A DNA stretch of 64,000 bases from Pseudisothecium myosuroides. Its lineage: Eukaryota; Streptophyta; Bryopsida; Hypnales; Lembophyllaceae. Shown piece after piece: positions 34,601 through 39,250 of the stretch (position 1 is its first letter; each line of letters opens with the position of its first letter). Location: positions 20,956,001 through 21,020,000 of the forward strand of contig OX637295.1 of assembly GCA_951799445.1 (NCBI GenBank), read 5' to 3'. Position numbers and translations under genes: made by a program. The notes under the pieces are model-generated. The model was not told the origin of the DNA. It did not search any database and worked only from the letters and a program-made list of their open reading frames with translations.

Positions 34601-36647
34601 CTTCCTTCTCCTCTTCCTCCAGGGACGGGACCGCGGCCATCTCTTGCTCGGTAGGAGGAACCTCTTCCTTGGCCACCGGGTCAACCACGCTCTTCTCCTC
34701 AACAATTGGAGAAGGTGTGGTGTCTTCAAGCTTTGGCGCCTCCTCGGATTCTCCAACGGGCGTAGGGGCTTCCTCCTCCTTCTCCTCCTCCACACTTGGC
34801 ACATGGGAAATCCGCTCCTCGTCCTCACGGCCTACGCCACCTTCTCCAACGTGGGCGGGGATAGCGCCTTCCTTCTCCTCTTCCTCCAGGGACGGGACCG
34901 CGGCCATCTCTTGCTCGGTAGGAGGAACCTCTTCCTTGGCCACCGGGTCAACCACGCTCATCTCCTCAACAATTGGAGAAGGTGTGGTGTCTTCAAGCTT
35001 TGGCGCCTCCTCGGGTTCTCCAACGGACGTAGGGGCTTCCTCCTCCTTCTCCTCCTCCACACTTGGCACATGGGAAATCCGCTCCTCGTCCTCATGGCCT
35101 ACGCCACCTTCTCCAACGTGGGCGGGGATAGCGCCTTCCTTCTCCTCTTCCTCCAGGGACGGGACCGCGGCCATCTCTTGCTCGGTAGGAGGAACCTCTT
35201 CCTTGGCCACCGGGTCAACCACGCTCTTCTCCTCAACAATTGGAGAAGGTGTGGTGTCTTCAAGCTTTGGCGCCTCCTCGGGTTCTCCAACGGGCGTAGG
35301 GGCTTCCTCCTCCTTCTCCTCCTCCACACTTGGCACATGGGAAATCCCCTCCTGCTCCTCACGGCCTACGCCACCCTCTCCAACGTGGGCGGGGATAGCG
35401 CCTTCCTTCTCCTCTTCCTCCAAGGACGGGACCGCGGCCATCTCTTGCTCGGTAGGAGGAACCTCTTCCTTGGCCACCGGGTCAACCACGCTCTTCTCCT
35501 CAACAATTGGAGAAGGTGTGGTGTCTTCAAGCTTTGGCGCCTCCTCGGGTTCTCCAACGGGCGTAGGGGATTCCTCCTCCTCCTCCTCCACACTTGGCAC
35601 ATGGGAAATCCCCTCGTGCTCCTCACGACCTACGCCACCCTCTCCAACGTGGGCGGAGATAGCGGCTTCCTTCTCCTCTTCCTCCACGGACGGGACCGCG
35701 GCCATCTCTTGCTCGGTAGGAGGAACCTCTTCCTTGGCCACCGGGTCAACCACGCTCTTCTCCTCAACAATTGGAGAAGGTGTGGTGTCTTCAAGCTTTG
35801 GCGCCTCCTCGGGTTCTCCAACGGGCGTAGGGGCTTCCTCCTCCTTCTCCACACTTGGCACATGGGAAATCCGCTCCTCGTCCTCATGGCCTACGCCACC
35901 CTCTCCAACGTGGGCGGGGATAGCGCCTTCCTTCTCCTCTTCCTCCAGGGACGGGACCGCGGCCATCTCTTGCTCGGTAGGAGGAACCTCTTCCTTGGCC
36001 ACCGGGTCAACCACGCTCTTCTCCTCAACAATTGGAGAAGGTGTGGTGTCTTCAAGCTTTGGCGCCTCCTCGGATTCTCCAACGGGCGTAGGGGCTTCCT
36101 CCTCCTTCTCCTCCTCCACACTTGGCACATGGGAAATCCGCTCCTCGTCCTCACGGCCTACGCCACCTTCTCCAACGTGGGCGGGGATAGCGCCTTCCTT
36201 CTCCTCTTCCTTCAGGGACGGGACCGCGGCCATCTCTTGCTCGGTAGGAGGAGCCTCTTCCTTGGCCACCGGGTCAACCACGCTCTTCTCCTCAACAATT
36301 GGAGAAGGTGTGGTGTCTTCAAGCTTTGGCGCCTCCTCGGGTTCCCCAACGGGCGTAGGGGCTTCCTCCTCCTTCTCCTCCTCCACACTTGGCACATGGG
36401 AAATCCGCTCCTCGTCCTCATGGCCTATGCCACCCTCTCCAACGTGGGCGGGGATAGTGGCTTCCTTCTCCTCTTCCTTCACGGACGGGACCGTGGCCAT
36501 TTCTTGCTTGGTAGGAGGAGCCTCTTCCTTGGCCACCGGGTCAACCACGCTCTTCTCCTCAACAATTGGTGAACGTGTGGGATCTTCTTGCTTTTGGGCG
36601 GTTGCACCTACATGCCTTGGATTAGAAATTGAGTTTTGTTCGATCAT
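16617..36647 (-). CDS. Giant acidic PEVK-like repeat ORF (6,676 aa)
   Basis: Function unknown. One uninterrupted minus-strand frame of about 20 kb. It starts MIEQNSISNPRHVG, has about 30 unique residues, then about 74-75 repeats of 89 residues, and ends in about 45 unique residues (…MNAVENTWRAFIEE…) before the stop. The typical repeat has about 25 Glu, 12 Pro, 11 Val and 5 Lys, lacks Cys, Trp, Tyr and Phe, and carries about 20 net negative charges; it is expected to be disordered and extended. Landmarks per unit are PIVEEKSVVDP, EVPPTEQEM, IPAHVGEGG and ISHVPS. Length variants all keep frame (missing 3 or 6 bp). The minus frame is preferred because of its composition, the same-strand spliced exons upstream and frame-preserving indels. 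The start is uncertain: the same frame runs upstream past a TAA (36660-36662) into coding-like sequence, so this Met may not be the native one. It may be part of a larger gene or a pseudogene. Confidence 0.55.
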   Translation of the reverse strand: MIEQNSISNPRHVGATAQKQEDPTRSPIVEEKSVVDPVAKEEAPPTKQEMATVPSVKEEEKEATIPAHVGEGGIGHEDEERISHVPSVEEEKEEEAPTPVGEPEEAPKLEDTTPSPIVEEKSVVDPVAKEEAPPTEQEMAAVPSLKEEEKEGAIPAHVGEGGVGREDEERISHVPSVEEEKEEEAPTPVGESEEAPKLEDTTPSPIVEEKSVVDPVAKEEVPPTEQEMAAVPSLEEEEKEGAIPAHVGEGGVGHEDEERISHVPSVEKEEEAPTPVGEPEEAPKLEDTTPSPIVEEKSVVDPVAKEEVPPTEQEMAAVPSVEEEEKEAAISAHVGEGGVGREEHEGISHVPSVEEEEEESPTPVGEPEEAPKLEDTTPSPIVEEKSVVDPVAKEEVPPTEQEMAAVPSLEEEEKEGAIPAHVGEGGVGREEQEGISHVPSVEEEKEEEAPTPVGEPEEAPKLEDTTPSPIVEEKSVVDPVAKEEVPPTEQEMAAVPSLEEEEKEGAIPAHVGEGGVGHEDEERISHVPSVEEEKEEEAPTSVGEPEEAPKLEDTTPSPIVEEMSVVDPVAKEEVPPTEQEMAAVPSLEEEEKEGAIPAHVGEGGVGREDEERISHVPSVEEEKEEEAPTPVGESEEAPKLEDTTPSPIVEEKSVVDPVAKEEVPPTEQEMAAVPSLEEEEKEGAIPAHVGEGGVGHEDEERISHVPSVEKEEEAPTPVGEPEEAPKLEDTTPSPIVEEKSVVDPVAKEEVPPTEQEMAAVPSLEEEEKEGAIPAHVGEGGVGHEDEERISHVPSVEEEEEEESPTPVGEPEEAPKLEDTTPSPIVEEMSVVDPVAKEEVPPTEQEMAAVPSLEEEEKEGAIPAHVGEGGVGHEDEERISHVPSVEEEKEEEAPTSVGEPEEAPKLEDTTPSPIVEEKSVVDPVAKEEVPPTEQEMAAVPSFEEEEKEGAIPAHVGEGGVGHEDEERISHVPSVAEEKEEEAPTPVGESEEAPKLEDTTPSPIVEEMSVVDPVAKEEVPPTEQEMAAVPSLEEEEKEAAISAHVGEGGVGREDEERISHVPSVEEEKEEEAPTPVGEPEEAPKLEDTTPSPIVEEMSVVDPVAKEEVPPTQQEMAAVPSLEEEEKEGAIPAHVGEGGVGREEQEGISHVPSVEKEEEAPTPVGEPEEAPKLEDTTPSPIVEEMSVVDPVAKEEVPPTKQEMAVVPSVEEEGKEATIPAHVGEGGVGREDEEAISHVPSVEEEKEEEAPTPVGEPEEAPKLEDTTPSPIVEEKSEVDPVAKEEVPPTEQEMAAVPSLEEEEKEGAIPAHVGEGGVGHEDEEGISHVPGVEEEKEEEAPTPVGEPEEAPKLEDTTPSPIVEEMSVVDPVAKEEVPPTEQEMAAVPSLEEEEKEGAIPAHVGEGGVGHEDEERISHVPSVEEEKEEEAPTSVGEPEEAPKLEDTTPSPIVEEKSVVDPVAKEEVPPTEQEMAAVPSFEEEEKEGAIPAHVGEGGVGHEDEERISHVPSVAEEKEEEAPTPVGESEEAPKLEDTTPSPIVEEMSVVDSVAKEEVPPTEQEMAAVPSLEEEEKEAAISAHVGEGGVGREDEERISHVPSVEEEKEEEAPTPVGEPEEAPKLEDTTPSPIVEEKSVVDPVAKEEVPPTQQEMAAVPSLEEEEKEGAIPAHVGEGGVGREEQEGISHVPSVEKEEEAPTPVGEPEEAPKLEDTTPSPIAEEMSVVDPVAKEEVPPTEQEMAVVPSVEEEGKEATIPAHVGEGGVGREDEEAISHVPSVEEEKEEEAPTPVGEPEEAPKLEDSKPSPIVEEKSVVDPVAKEEVPPTEQEMAAVPSLEEEEKEGAISTHVGEGGVGHEDEERISHVPSVEKEEEAPTPVGEPEEAPKLEDTTPSPIVEEKSVVDPVAKEEVPPTEQEMAAVPSLEEEEKEGAIPAHVGEGGVGHEDEERISHVPSVEEEKEEESPTPVGEPEEAPKLEDTTPSPIVEEMSVVDPVAKEEVPPTEQEMAAVTSLEEEEKEGAIPAHVGEGGVGHEDEERISHVPSVEEEKEEESPTPVGEPEEAPKLEDTTPSPIVEEMSVVDPVAKEEVPPTEQEMAAVTSLEEEEKEGAIPAHVGEGGVGHEDEERISHVPSVEEEKEEEAPTPVGEPEEAPKLEDTTPSPIVEEKSVVDPVAKEEVPPTQQEMAAVTSVEEEEKEAAISAHVGEGGVGHEDEERISHVPSVEEEKEEESPTPVGEPEEAPKLEDTTPSPIVEEMSVVDPVAKEEVPPTEQEMAAVPSLEEEEKEGAIPAHVGEGGVGHEDEERISHVPSVEEEKEEEAPTPVGEPEEAPKLEDTTPSPIVEEMSVVDPVAKEEVPPTEQEMAAVPSLEEEEKEGAIPAHVGEGGVGHEDEERISHVPSVEEEKEEEAPTPVGEPEEAPKLEDTTPSPIVEEMSVVDPVAKEEVPPTEQEMAAVTSLEEEEKEGAISAHVGEGGVGHEDEERISHVPSVEKEEEAPTPVGEPEEAPKLEDTTPSPIVEEKSVVDPVAKEEVPPTEQEMAAVPSLEEEEKEGAIPAHVGEGGVGHEDEERISHVPSVEEEKEEEAPTPVGEPEEAPKLEDTTPSPIVEEMSVVDPVAKEEVPPTEQEMAAVPSVEEEEKEAAISAHVGEGGVGHEDEERISHVPSVEEEKEEESPTPVGEPEEAPKLEDTTPSPIVEEMSVVDPVAKEEVPPTEQEMAAVPSLEEEEKEGAIPAHVGEGGVGHEDEERISHVPSVEEEKEEEAPTPVGEPEEAPKLEDTTPSPIVEEMSVVDPVAKEEVPPTEQEMAAVTSLEEEEKEGAISAHVGEGGVGREDEEAISHVPSVEEEKEEEAPTSVGEPEEAPKLEDTTPSPIVEEMSVVDPVAKEEVPPTEQEMAAVPSVEEEEKEAAISAHVGEGGVGHEDEERISHVPSVEEEKEEEAPTPVGESEEAAKLEDTTPSPIVEEMSVVDPVAKEEVPPTEQEMAAVPSVEEEEKEGAIPAHVGEGGVGHEDEERISHVPSVEEEKEEEAPTPVGEPEEAPKLEDTTPSPIVEEMSVVDPVAKEEVPPTEQEMAAVPSLEEEEKEGAIPAHVGEGGVGHEDEERISHVPSVEEEKEEEAPTPVGEPEEAPKLEDSKPSPIVEEKSVVDPVAKEEVPPTEQEMAAVPSLEEEEKEGAISTHVGEGGVGHEDEERISHVPSVEKEEEAPTPVGEPEEAPKLEDTTPSPIVEEMSVVDPVAKEEVPPTEQEMATVPSVQEEEKEAAISAHVGEGGVGHEDEERISHVPSVAEEKEEEAPTPVGESEEAPKLEDTTPSPIVEEMSVVDPVAKEEVPPTEQEMAAVPSVQEEEKEATIPAHVGEGGVGREEEERISHVPSVEEEKEEEAPTPVGEPEEAPKLEDTTPSPIVEEMSVVDPVAKEEVPPTEQEMAAVTSLEEEGKEATIPAHVGEGGVGREDEEEISHVPSVEEEEEAPTPVGEPEEAPKLEDTTPSPIVEEMSVVDPVAKEEVPPTEQEMAAVLSLEEEGKEATIPAHVGEGGVGHEDEERISHVPSVEEEKEEEAPTPVGEPEEAPKLEDTTPSPIVEEMSVVDPVAKEEVPPTKQEMAAVTSLEEEGKEATIPAYVGEGGVGREDEEEISHVPSVEEEEESPTPVGEPEEAPKLEDTTPSPIVEEMSVVDPVAKEEVPPTKQEMAAVPSVEEEEKEAAISAHVGEGGVGHEDEEGISHVPSVEEEKEEESPTPVGEPEEAPKLEDTTPSPIVEEMSVVDPVAKEEVPPTEQEMAAVPSVEEEEKEAAISAHVGEGGVGHEDEERISHVPSVEEEKEEEAPTPVGEPEEAPKLEDTTPSPIVEEMSVVDPVAKEEVPPTEQEMAAVTSVEEEEKEAAISAHVGEGGVGHEDEEEISHVPSVEEEKEEEAPTPVGEPEEAPKLEDTTPSPIAEEKSVVDPVAKEEVPPTEQEMAAVTSLEEEEKEGAISAHVGEGGVGREDEEAISHVPSVEEEKEEEAPTSVGEPEEAPKLEDTTPSPIVEEMSVVDPVAKEEVPPTEQEMAAVTSLEEEEKEGAISAHVGEGRVGREDEEEISHVPSVEKEEEAPTPVGEPEEAPKLEDTKPSAIVEEMSVVDPVAKEEVPSTKQEMAAVTSVEEEEKEAAISADVGEGGVGREDEEGISHVPSVEKEKEEESPTPVGEPEEAPKLEDTTPSPIVEEMSVVDPVAKEEVPPTKQEMAAVSSVEEEEKEAAISAHVGEGGVGHEDEEGISHVPSVEEEKEEESPTPVGEPEEAPKLEDTTPSPIVEEKSVVDPVAKEEVPPTEQEMVAVTSLEEEEKEGAISAHVGEGGVGREDEEAISHVPSVEEEKEEEAPTSVGEPEEAPKLEDTTPSPIVEEMSVVDPVAKEEVPPTKQEMAAVSSVEEEEKEAAISAHVGEGGVGHEDEEGISHVPSVEEEKEEESPTPVGEPEEAPKLEDTTPSPIVEEKSVVDPVAKEEVPPTEQEMAAVTSLEEEEKEGAISAHVGEGGVGREDEEAISHVPSVEEEKEEEAPTSVGEPEEAPKLEDTTPSPIVEEMSVVDPVAKEEVPPTEQEMAAVTSLEEEEKEGAISAHVGEGGVGREDEEAISHVPSVEEEKEEEAPTSVGEPEEAPKLEDTTPSPIVEEMSVVDPVAKEEVPSTKQEMAAVTSVEEEEKEAAISADVGEGGVGREDEEGISHVPSVEEEKEEEAPTPVGEPEEAPKLEDTTPSPIVEEMSVVDPVAKEEVPPTEQEMAAVPSVEEEEKEGAIPAHVGEGGVGHEDEERISHVPSVEEEKEEEAPTPVGEPEEAPKLEDTTPSPIVEEKSVVDPVAKEEVPPTEQEMAAVTSLEEEEKEGAISAHVGEGGVGREDEEAISHVPSVEEEKEEEAPTSVGEPEEAPKLEDTTPSPIVEEKSVVDPVAKEEVPPTEQEMAAVTSLEEEEKEGAISAHVGEGGVGREDEEAISHVPSVEEEKEEEAPTPVGEPEEAPKLEDTTPSPIVEEMSVVDPVAKEEVPSTKQEMAAVTSVEEEEKEAAISADVGEGGVGREDEEGISHVPSVEEEKEEEAPTPVGEPEEAPKLEDTTPSPIVEEMSVVDPVAKEEVPPTEQEMAAVPSVEEEEKEGAIPAHVGEGGVGHEDEERISHVPSVEEEKEEESPTPVGEPEEAPKLEDTTPSPIVEEMSVVDPVAKEEVPPTKQEMAAVSSLEEEEKEGAIPAHVGESGVGREDEEEISHVPSVEEEKEEEAPTPVGEPEEAPKLEDTTPSPIVEEKSVVDPVAKEEVPPTEQEMVAVTSLEEEEKEGAISAHVGEGGVGREDEEAISHVPSVEEEKEEEAPTSVGEPEEAPKLEDTTPSPIVEEMSVVDPVAKEEVPPTEQEMAAVTSLEEEEKEGAISAHVGEGGVGREDEEAISHVPSVEEEKEEEAPTSVGEPEEAPKLEDTTPSPIVEEMSVVDPVAKEEVPSTKQEMAAVTSVEEEEKEAAISADVGEGGVGREDEEGISHVPSVEEEKEEEAPTPVGEPEEAPKLEDTTPSPIVEEMSVVDPVAKEEVPPTEQEMAAVPSVEEEEKEGAIPAHVGEGGVGHEDEERISHVPSVEEEKEEEAPTSVGEPEEAPKLEDTTPSPIVEEKSVVDPVAKEEVPPTEQEMAAVTSLEEEEKEGAISAHVGEGGVGREDEEAISHVPSVEEEKEEEAPTSVGEPEEAPKLEDTTPSPIVEEMSVVDPVAKEEVPPTEQEMAAVTSLEEEEKEGAISAHVGEGGVGREDEEAISHVPSVEEEKEEEAPTPVGEPEEAPKLEDTTPSPIVEEMSVVDPVAKEEVPSTKQEMAAVTSVEEEEKEAAISADVGEGGVGREDEEGISHVPSVEEEKEEEAPTPVGEPEEAPKLEDTTPSPIVEEMSVVDPVAKEEVPPTEQEMAAVPSVEEEEKEGAIPAHVGEGGVGHEDEERISHVPSVEEEKEEEAPTPVGEPEEAPKLEDTTPSPIVEEMSVVDPVAKEEVPPTKQEMAAVSSLEEEEKEGAIPAHVGESGVGREDEEEISHVPSVEEEKEEEAPTPVGEPEEAPKLEDTTPSPIVEEKSVVDPVAKEEVPPTEQEMAAVPSLEEEEKEGAIPAHVGEGGVGHEDEERISHVPSVEKEEEAPTPVGEPEEAPKLEDTTPSPIVEEKSVVDPVAKEEVPPTEQEMAAVPSVEEEEKEAAISAHVGEGGVGHEDEERISHVPSVEEEKEEEAPTPVGEPEEAPKLEDTTPSPIVEEKSMVDPVAKEEVPPTEQEMAAVPCVKEEGKEATIPAHVGEGGVGREDEEEISHVPSVEEEKEEEAPTPVGEPEEAPKLEDTTPSPIVEEKSVVDPVAKEEVPPTEQEMAAVSSLEEEEKEGAIPAHVGEGGVGREDEEEISHVPSVEEEKEEEAPTPVGEPEEAPKLEDTTPSPIVEEKSVVDPVAKEEVPPTEQEMAAVPSLEEEGKEATIPAHVGEGGVGREDEEAISHVPSVEEEKEEEAPTSVGEPEEAPKLEDTTPSPIVEEKSVVDPVAKEEVPPTEQEMATVPSVQEEEKEAAIPAHVGEGGVGREEEERISHVPSVEEEKEEGAPTLVGESEEAPKLEDTTPSPIVEEKSVVDPVAKEEVPPTEQEMAAVPFVEEKEAAIPAHVGVGVIGEKSDQGKSFDVMNAVENTWRAFIEEVGNESVSSVFTARNA
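16750..36570. repeat. 267-bp coding-phase tandem array, about 74-75 copies
   Basis: Seen directly: a 267-bp (3 x 89) period is repeated over 19.8 kb with high identity between units. Some units are 261 or 264 bp. Higher-order structure is visible: the same unit variants recur every 1,068 bp (four units) between about 19.7 and 23.4 kb; a block of about 1,596 bp is duplicated at about 31.4-33.0 and 33.0-34.6 kb; rare variants recur 1,863 bp apart (28988 and 30851) and 3,993 bp apart (27119 and 31112). This points to growth by unequal exchange of multi-unit blocks. The array is more GC-rich than its flanks. Confidence 0.97.
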
Positions 36648-37168
36648 TGGGGTAGTTCTTTAGTAGTTGTTAAGAGGAGAGGCTTGAAGAGTTTCATCTT
36701 GTCTGTGAAATGCAGGGAGATCCTTTTTTTCTATATCATTATTAGGAGGAGTCTTTTTTTTTACATACAACAGAAGAGGTAGCCTTGTATTGAGGATTAT
36801 TGGCTTTAGCTAACTTTTCTTCAATAACTAGAGATAGGATGGTGGCAGGAATAGCCTCTTTTTTGTTTTAGTAGGTAGGGATTCTTCGTTATTGGATGGT
36901 TCTCTGAGAAACTGGCAAGTCTTTCTTATTTACAATAGGATCCGGTTCAGGAGATCTAGCTCTTGATGTATCAAATGGGGTTGATTCTTTTTCGAGCACC
37001 AAAATAGGGGTGGCATACTATTCAGCAATAGTGGCTAGAGTTGTCTTATCCTTAGAAACTACAGAAAGGGAAGTCTCCCTCTCAATGACACCGGTAGGAG
37101 CAAACTTGTCTTTAAAGACTTTTTCACCCACTTGTTGTGAACTTGTGATCCTTGCACTTCATTGCTCC
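36648..37168 (-). pseudogene. Degenerate exon sequence between leader exons and giant ORF
   Basis: Coding-like minus-strand sequence with several lesions. After a possible acceptor (GTGATAG, exon from about 37168) it reads SNEVQGSQVH, shifts frame near 37120, then reads GEKVFKDKFAPTGVIERE and on to ATIAE, then TAG, YATPILVLEKESTPFD…, a pair of compensating shifts around SNNEESLPTKTKK, then AIPATILSLVIEEKLAK. It shifts again at an A9 run (about 36755) into the frame of the giant ORF (KTPPNNDIEKKDLPAFHRQDE…) and meets TAA at 36660-36662, four codons before the giant ORF's first Met. The Lys/Glu/Pro-rich composition resembles the giant ORF. Either this is a decayed exon, or some indels are assembly errors; the two nonsense substitutions are harder to explain that way. 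Confidence 0.5.
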
Positions 37169-37405
37169 CTATCACAAGCAGACTAACTTATATTCTAATA
37201 GAGATTGCATAGACATATCTTTGGAGCTCAATGCATAAGGGTTCATACATCATTGATTAATGAATTGAAGAGATTATCAAAGTGAACACTTCAAGTTGAT
37301 CATAGAATTTGTACATTTGAATGTAAATGGACGCATTGAATAATTCAAAACTATACTCTAAAAATTTTGACTCCTTATAAGTGGAAACAAGCTGACCAGC
37401 CTCAC

Positions 37406-38861
37406 CTTGAATTGAAGCCATGTGCAACGGTGTGTCAGCAACATTAGGGTTTGGCACTGAAACCCATTCCGGACTTAATCCTTTGGATTGCCGGTGAACA
37501 GGTGAGACCATCTCCCAGTTGTCACTTAATGTCTCCTTTGATGATGTTTCCGCTCTATGAGGACTTCTCAACTTGGGGTCATCCTCAATAGCCACCAGCA
37601 TTGCCGCAATTGAATGCCCTTTTACTTCTTTTGATTCACTTTCTCCAAGAGGAATTGCCGCTATTGTTTGATCTACATTCCTTTGAAGTGACTTCTCCTC
37701 CGCAAGCCCACCGGGAACTGGAAAGCTACTACTAGTCGTGAGACTTCTAGCTTCAAATGGTGTAGTGCTTGATGACGTAGCAATGCTATGTCTTTTCCTC
37801 AGACCACTACTTCTTGATCCAGCAACACCACTAGAAGATGCGGCAGGTGCACCTTTTGCTAAAAATAGGTCATCATTATTGCTGGGATTATAGACGAGTG
37901 GATCAGGTGAACTTAAACCAGCCTTCAGATACTTGGGAAGTAAGGGCATCCCAATTGGACGAACAGGAGAAGCCTTATACGGTGGGAGATCCTCTGAACT
38001 GCTCAAGTAAAGGGTGTCAGGGCTCTGCCCTCCACTCGAGAAAGATCGAGCAGGGCTTACGTTTGCAGTATTGTAGACACTTGGCATCTCAGACGATGAT
38101 ACACTTGTAAGCCTTCTTTGAGAGTCTGAGGCAGAGTAATCCACATCTTGATCAAAGGTAACATTTGTGTCAATTCCATCGTCATCATCCAATTTTGTGT
38201 GAGAAGATGAAAGGACCTCTTTTTGGTCTTCCTGTGAAACATAAATCAGAAGACACAAGCAAACATTATCATTGTATAAAAAAGACAAAGTCACAAAACT
38301 ACATGAGCCTATGAAAGTGTAACAATATCATAACAAGAAACACACCCTACAATGATAATTTTACATGGAACCTAGTTCCTGAGAAGAAGGCCTCGAAATT
38401 CAAAAGTAGTCCAACCAAAGGATGTTGGAGTATGGTGAAATTCAAATAAAAGGGTAAGGCTCCAAATATAGAGTTCCGGGCATTCAAGGCACCCACAAGA
38501 TACTATCACTAAGCAAGCAAAGACCATAATGACTATAGTATTTGAAATATTGTGAACAAAATCACATGGGACAAATCACATTAAACATTATATTCTAGGT
38601 TAAAGACTTTAATCAAGACAGGATTGTGCAATTAGGGTTGAGCTCCAGAAGAGTCCTCAAACGAAAACAAACCTTTGGAATTAGAGGCACTAGAGTTGTG
38701 GGGTCGAAACCAATGACCTTCTCCTTCTTAGAATTTGACTTTGAAGCATGTGTTGATGCCTCAATCGATGCTTTACGCAACCTTGGATCAGGAAGTCTTG
38801 GAGTTCGCGAAGAACTTGCACTCTGATCCCTACTAGCACACTTCCCTCCTCCTTTACCCAT
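37406..38861 (-). CDS. Ser-rich, probably disordered protein; first two exons
   Basis: Function unknown. Exon 1 (38673-38861) begins MGKGGGKCASRDQ in good context (AGGATGG), is basic and Ser/Arg/Lys-rich (KSNSKKEK), and ends AAG|GTTTGT in phase 0. Exon 2 (37406-38231) follows a TTTCACAG acceptor in the same phase. It encodes about 275 residues rich in Ser, Pro and Asp, with SSSEDLPPY, SPVRPIGMPLLPKYL, SSGLRKRHS and SEMPSVYN patches, and no hydrophobic core or catalytic motif. It ends CAAG|GTGAGG (phase 1), a strong donor. A plausible acceptor in matching phase lies near 37168, which would join it to the degenerate exon and the giant repeat ORF. Together these would be one gene with a short basic N-terminus, a Ser-rich segment and a huge acidic repeat tail. 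A diverged copy of exon 1 lies at 41437-41500. Matched phases and composition support real coding. Confidence 0.6.
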
Positions 38862-39250
38862 CCTTGAAACAACAGCTTATCCAGTAACTAGGTTTCCAAG
38901 CTGAAGATCTCAACCCCAGCGTTGCTCTAATGAGCAGTTCTTTATTTTAAAGAACTGAAATTGGTTGAAGAATTGGCTTCAAAAAGTGCGACTCAAGAAA
39001 ACGCCAATTTTCTGAATTCCACACATTGACACCAAAAATGTTAATCCATATCATGTTGAATGCAAACACTCAACTATATATCCAACATTGAACTTCAACT
39101 CAAAGAAATCACTTATCTATCAAATCAACAATGTAAAAAATTGAGACCGCTCAAGACCATCTTAAAGTGAACATGCCTGCTGTGGGATCAACAACATTTG
39201 ACAAAGCAAACAAGAAAATATAATCCATTTGTACTTTTTTGAGCACTTAC

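Noticed and set aside
17003..36421. Many 85-87-codon Arg-rich minus-strand frames spaced by 267 bp
   Set aside because: They are out-of-frame shadows of the repeat unit and recur only because the unit recurs.
16750..36570. CRISPR-like array or centromeric satellite
   Set aside because: There are no spacers. The unit is GC-rich and coding-phased, and frame-keeping indels are not typical of centromeric satellites.
16599..36663. Two plus-strand frames also open over most of the 20-kb array (Leu/Arg/His-rich and Ser/Thr/Pro-rich)
   Set aside because: Any stop-free unit whose length is a multiple of 3 stays open in the same frames along the whole array, so openness alone is not evidence. One of these frames is broken by a TAA near 25.8 kb. 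Composition and the same-strand spliced exons favour the minus frame.
37257..37405. Continuation of the Ser-rich exon to the stop at 37257
   Set aside because: Residues after the CAAG|GTGAGG donor change to Phe/Tyr/Ile-rich intron-like sequence; the donor is strong and its phase fits a downstream acceptor.
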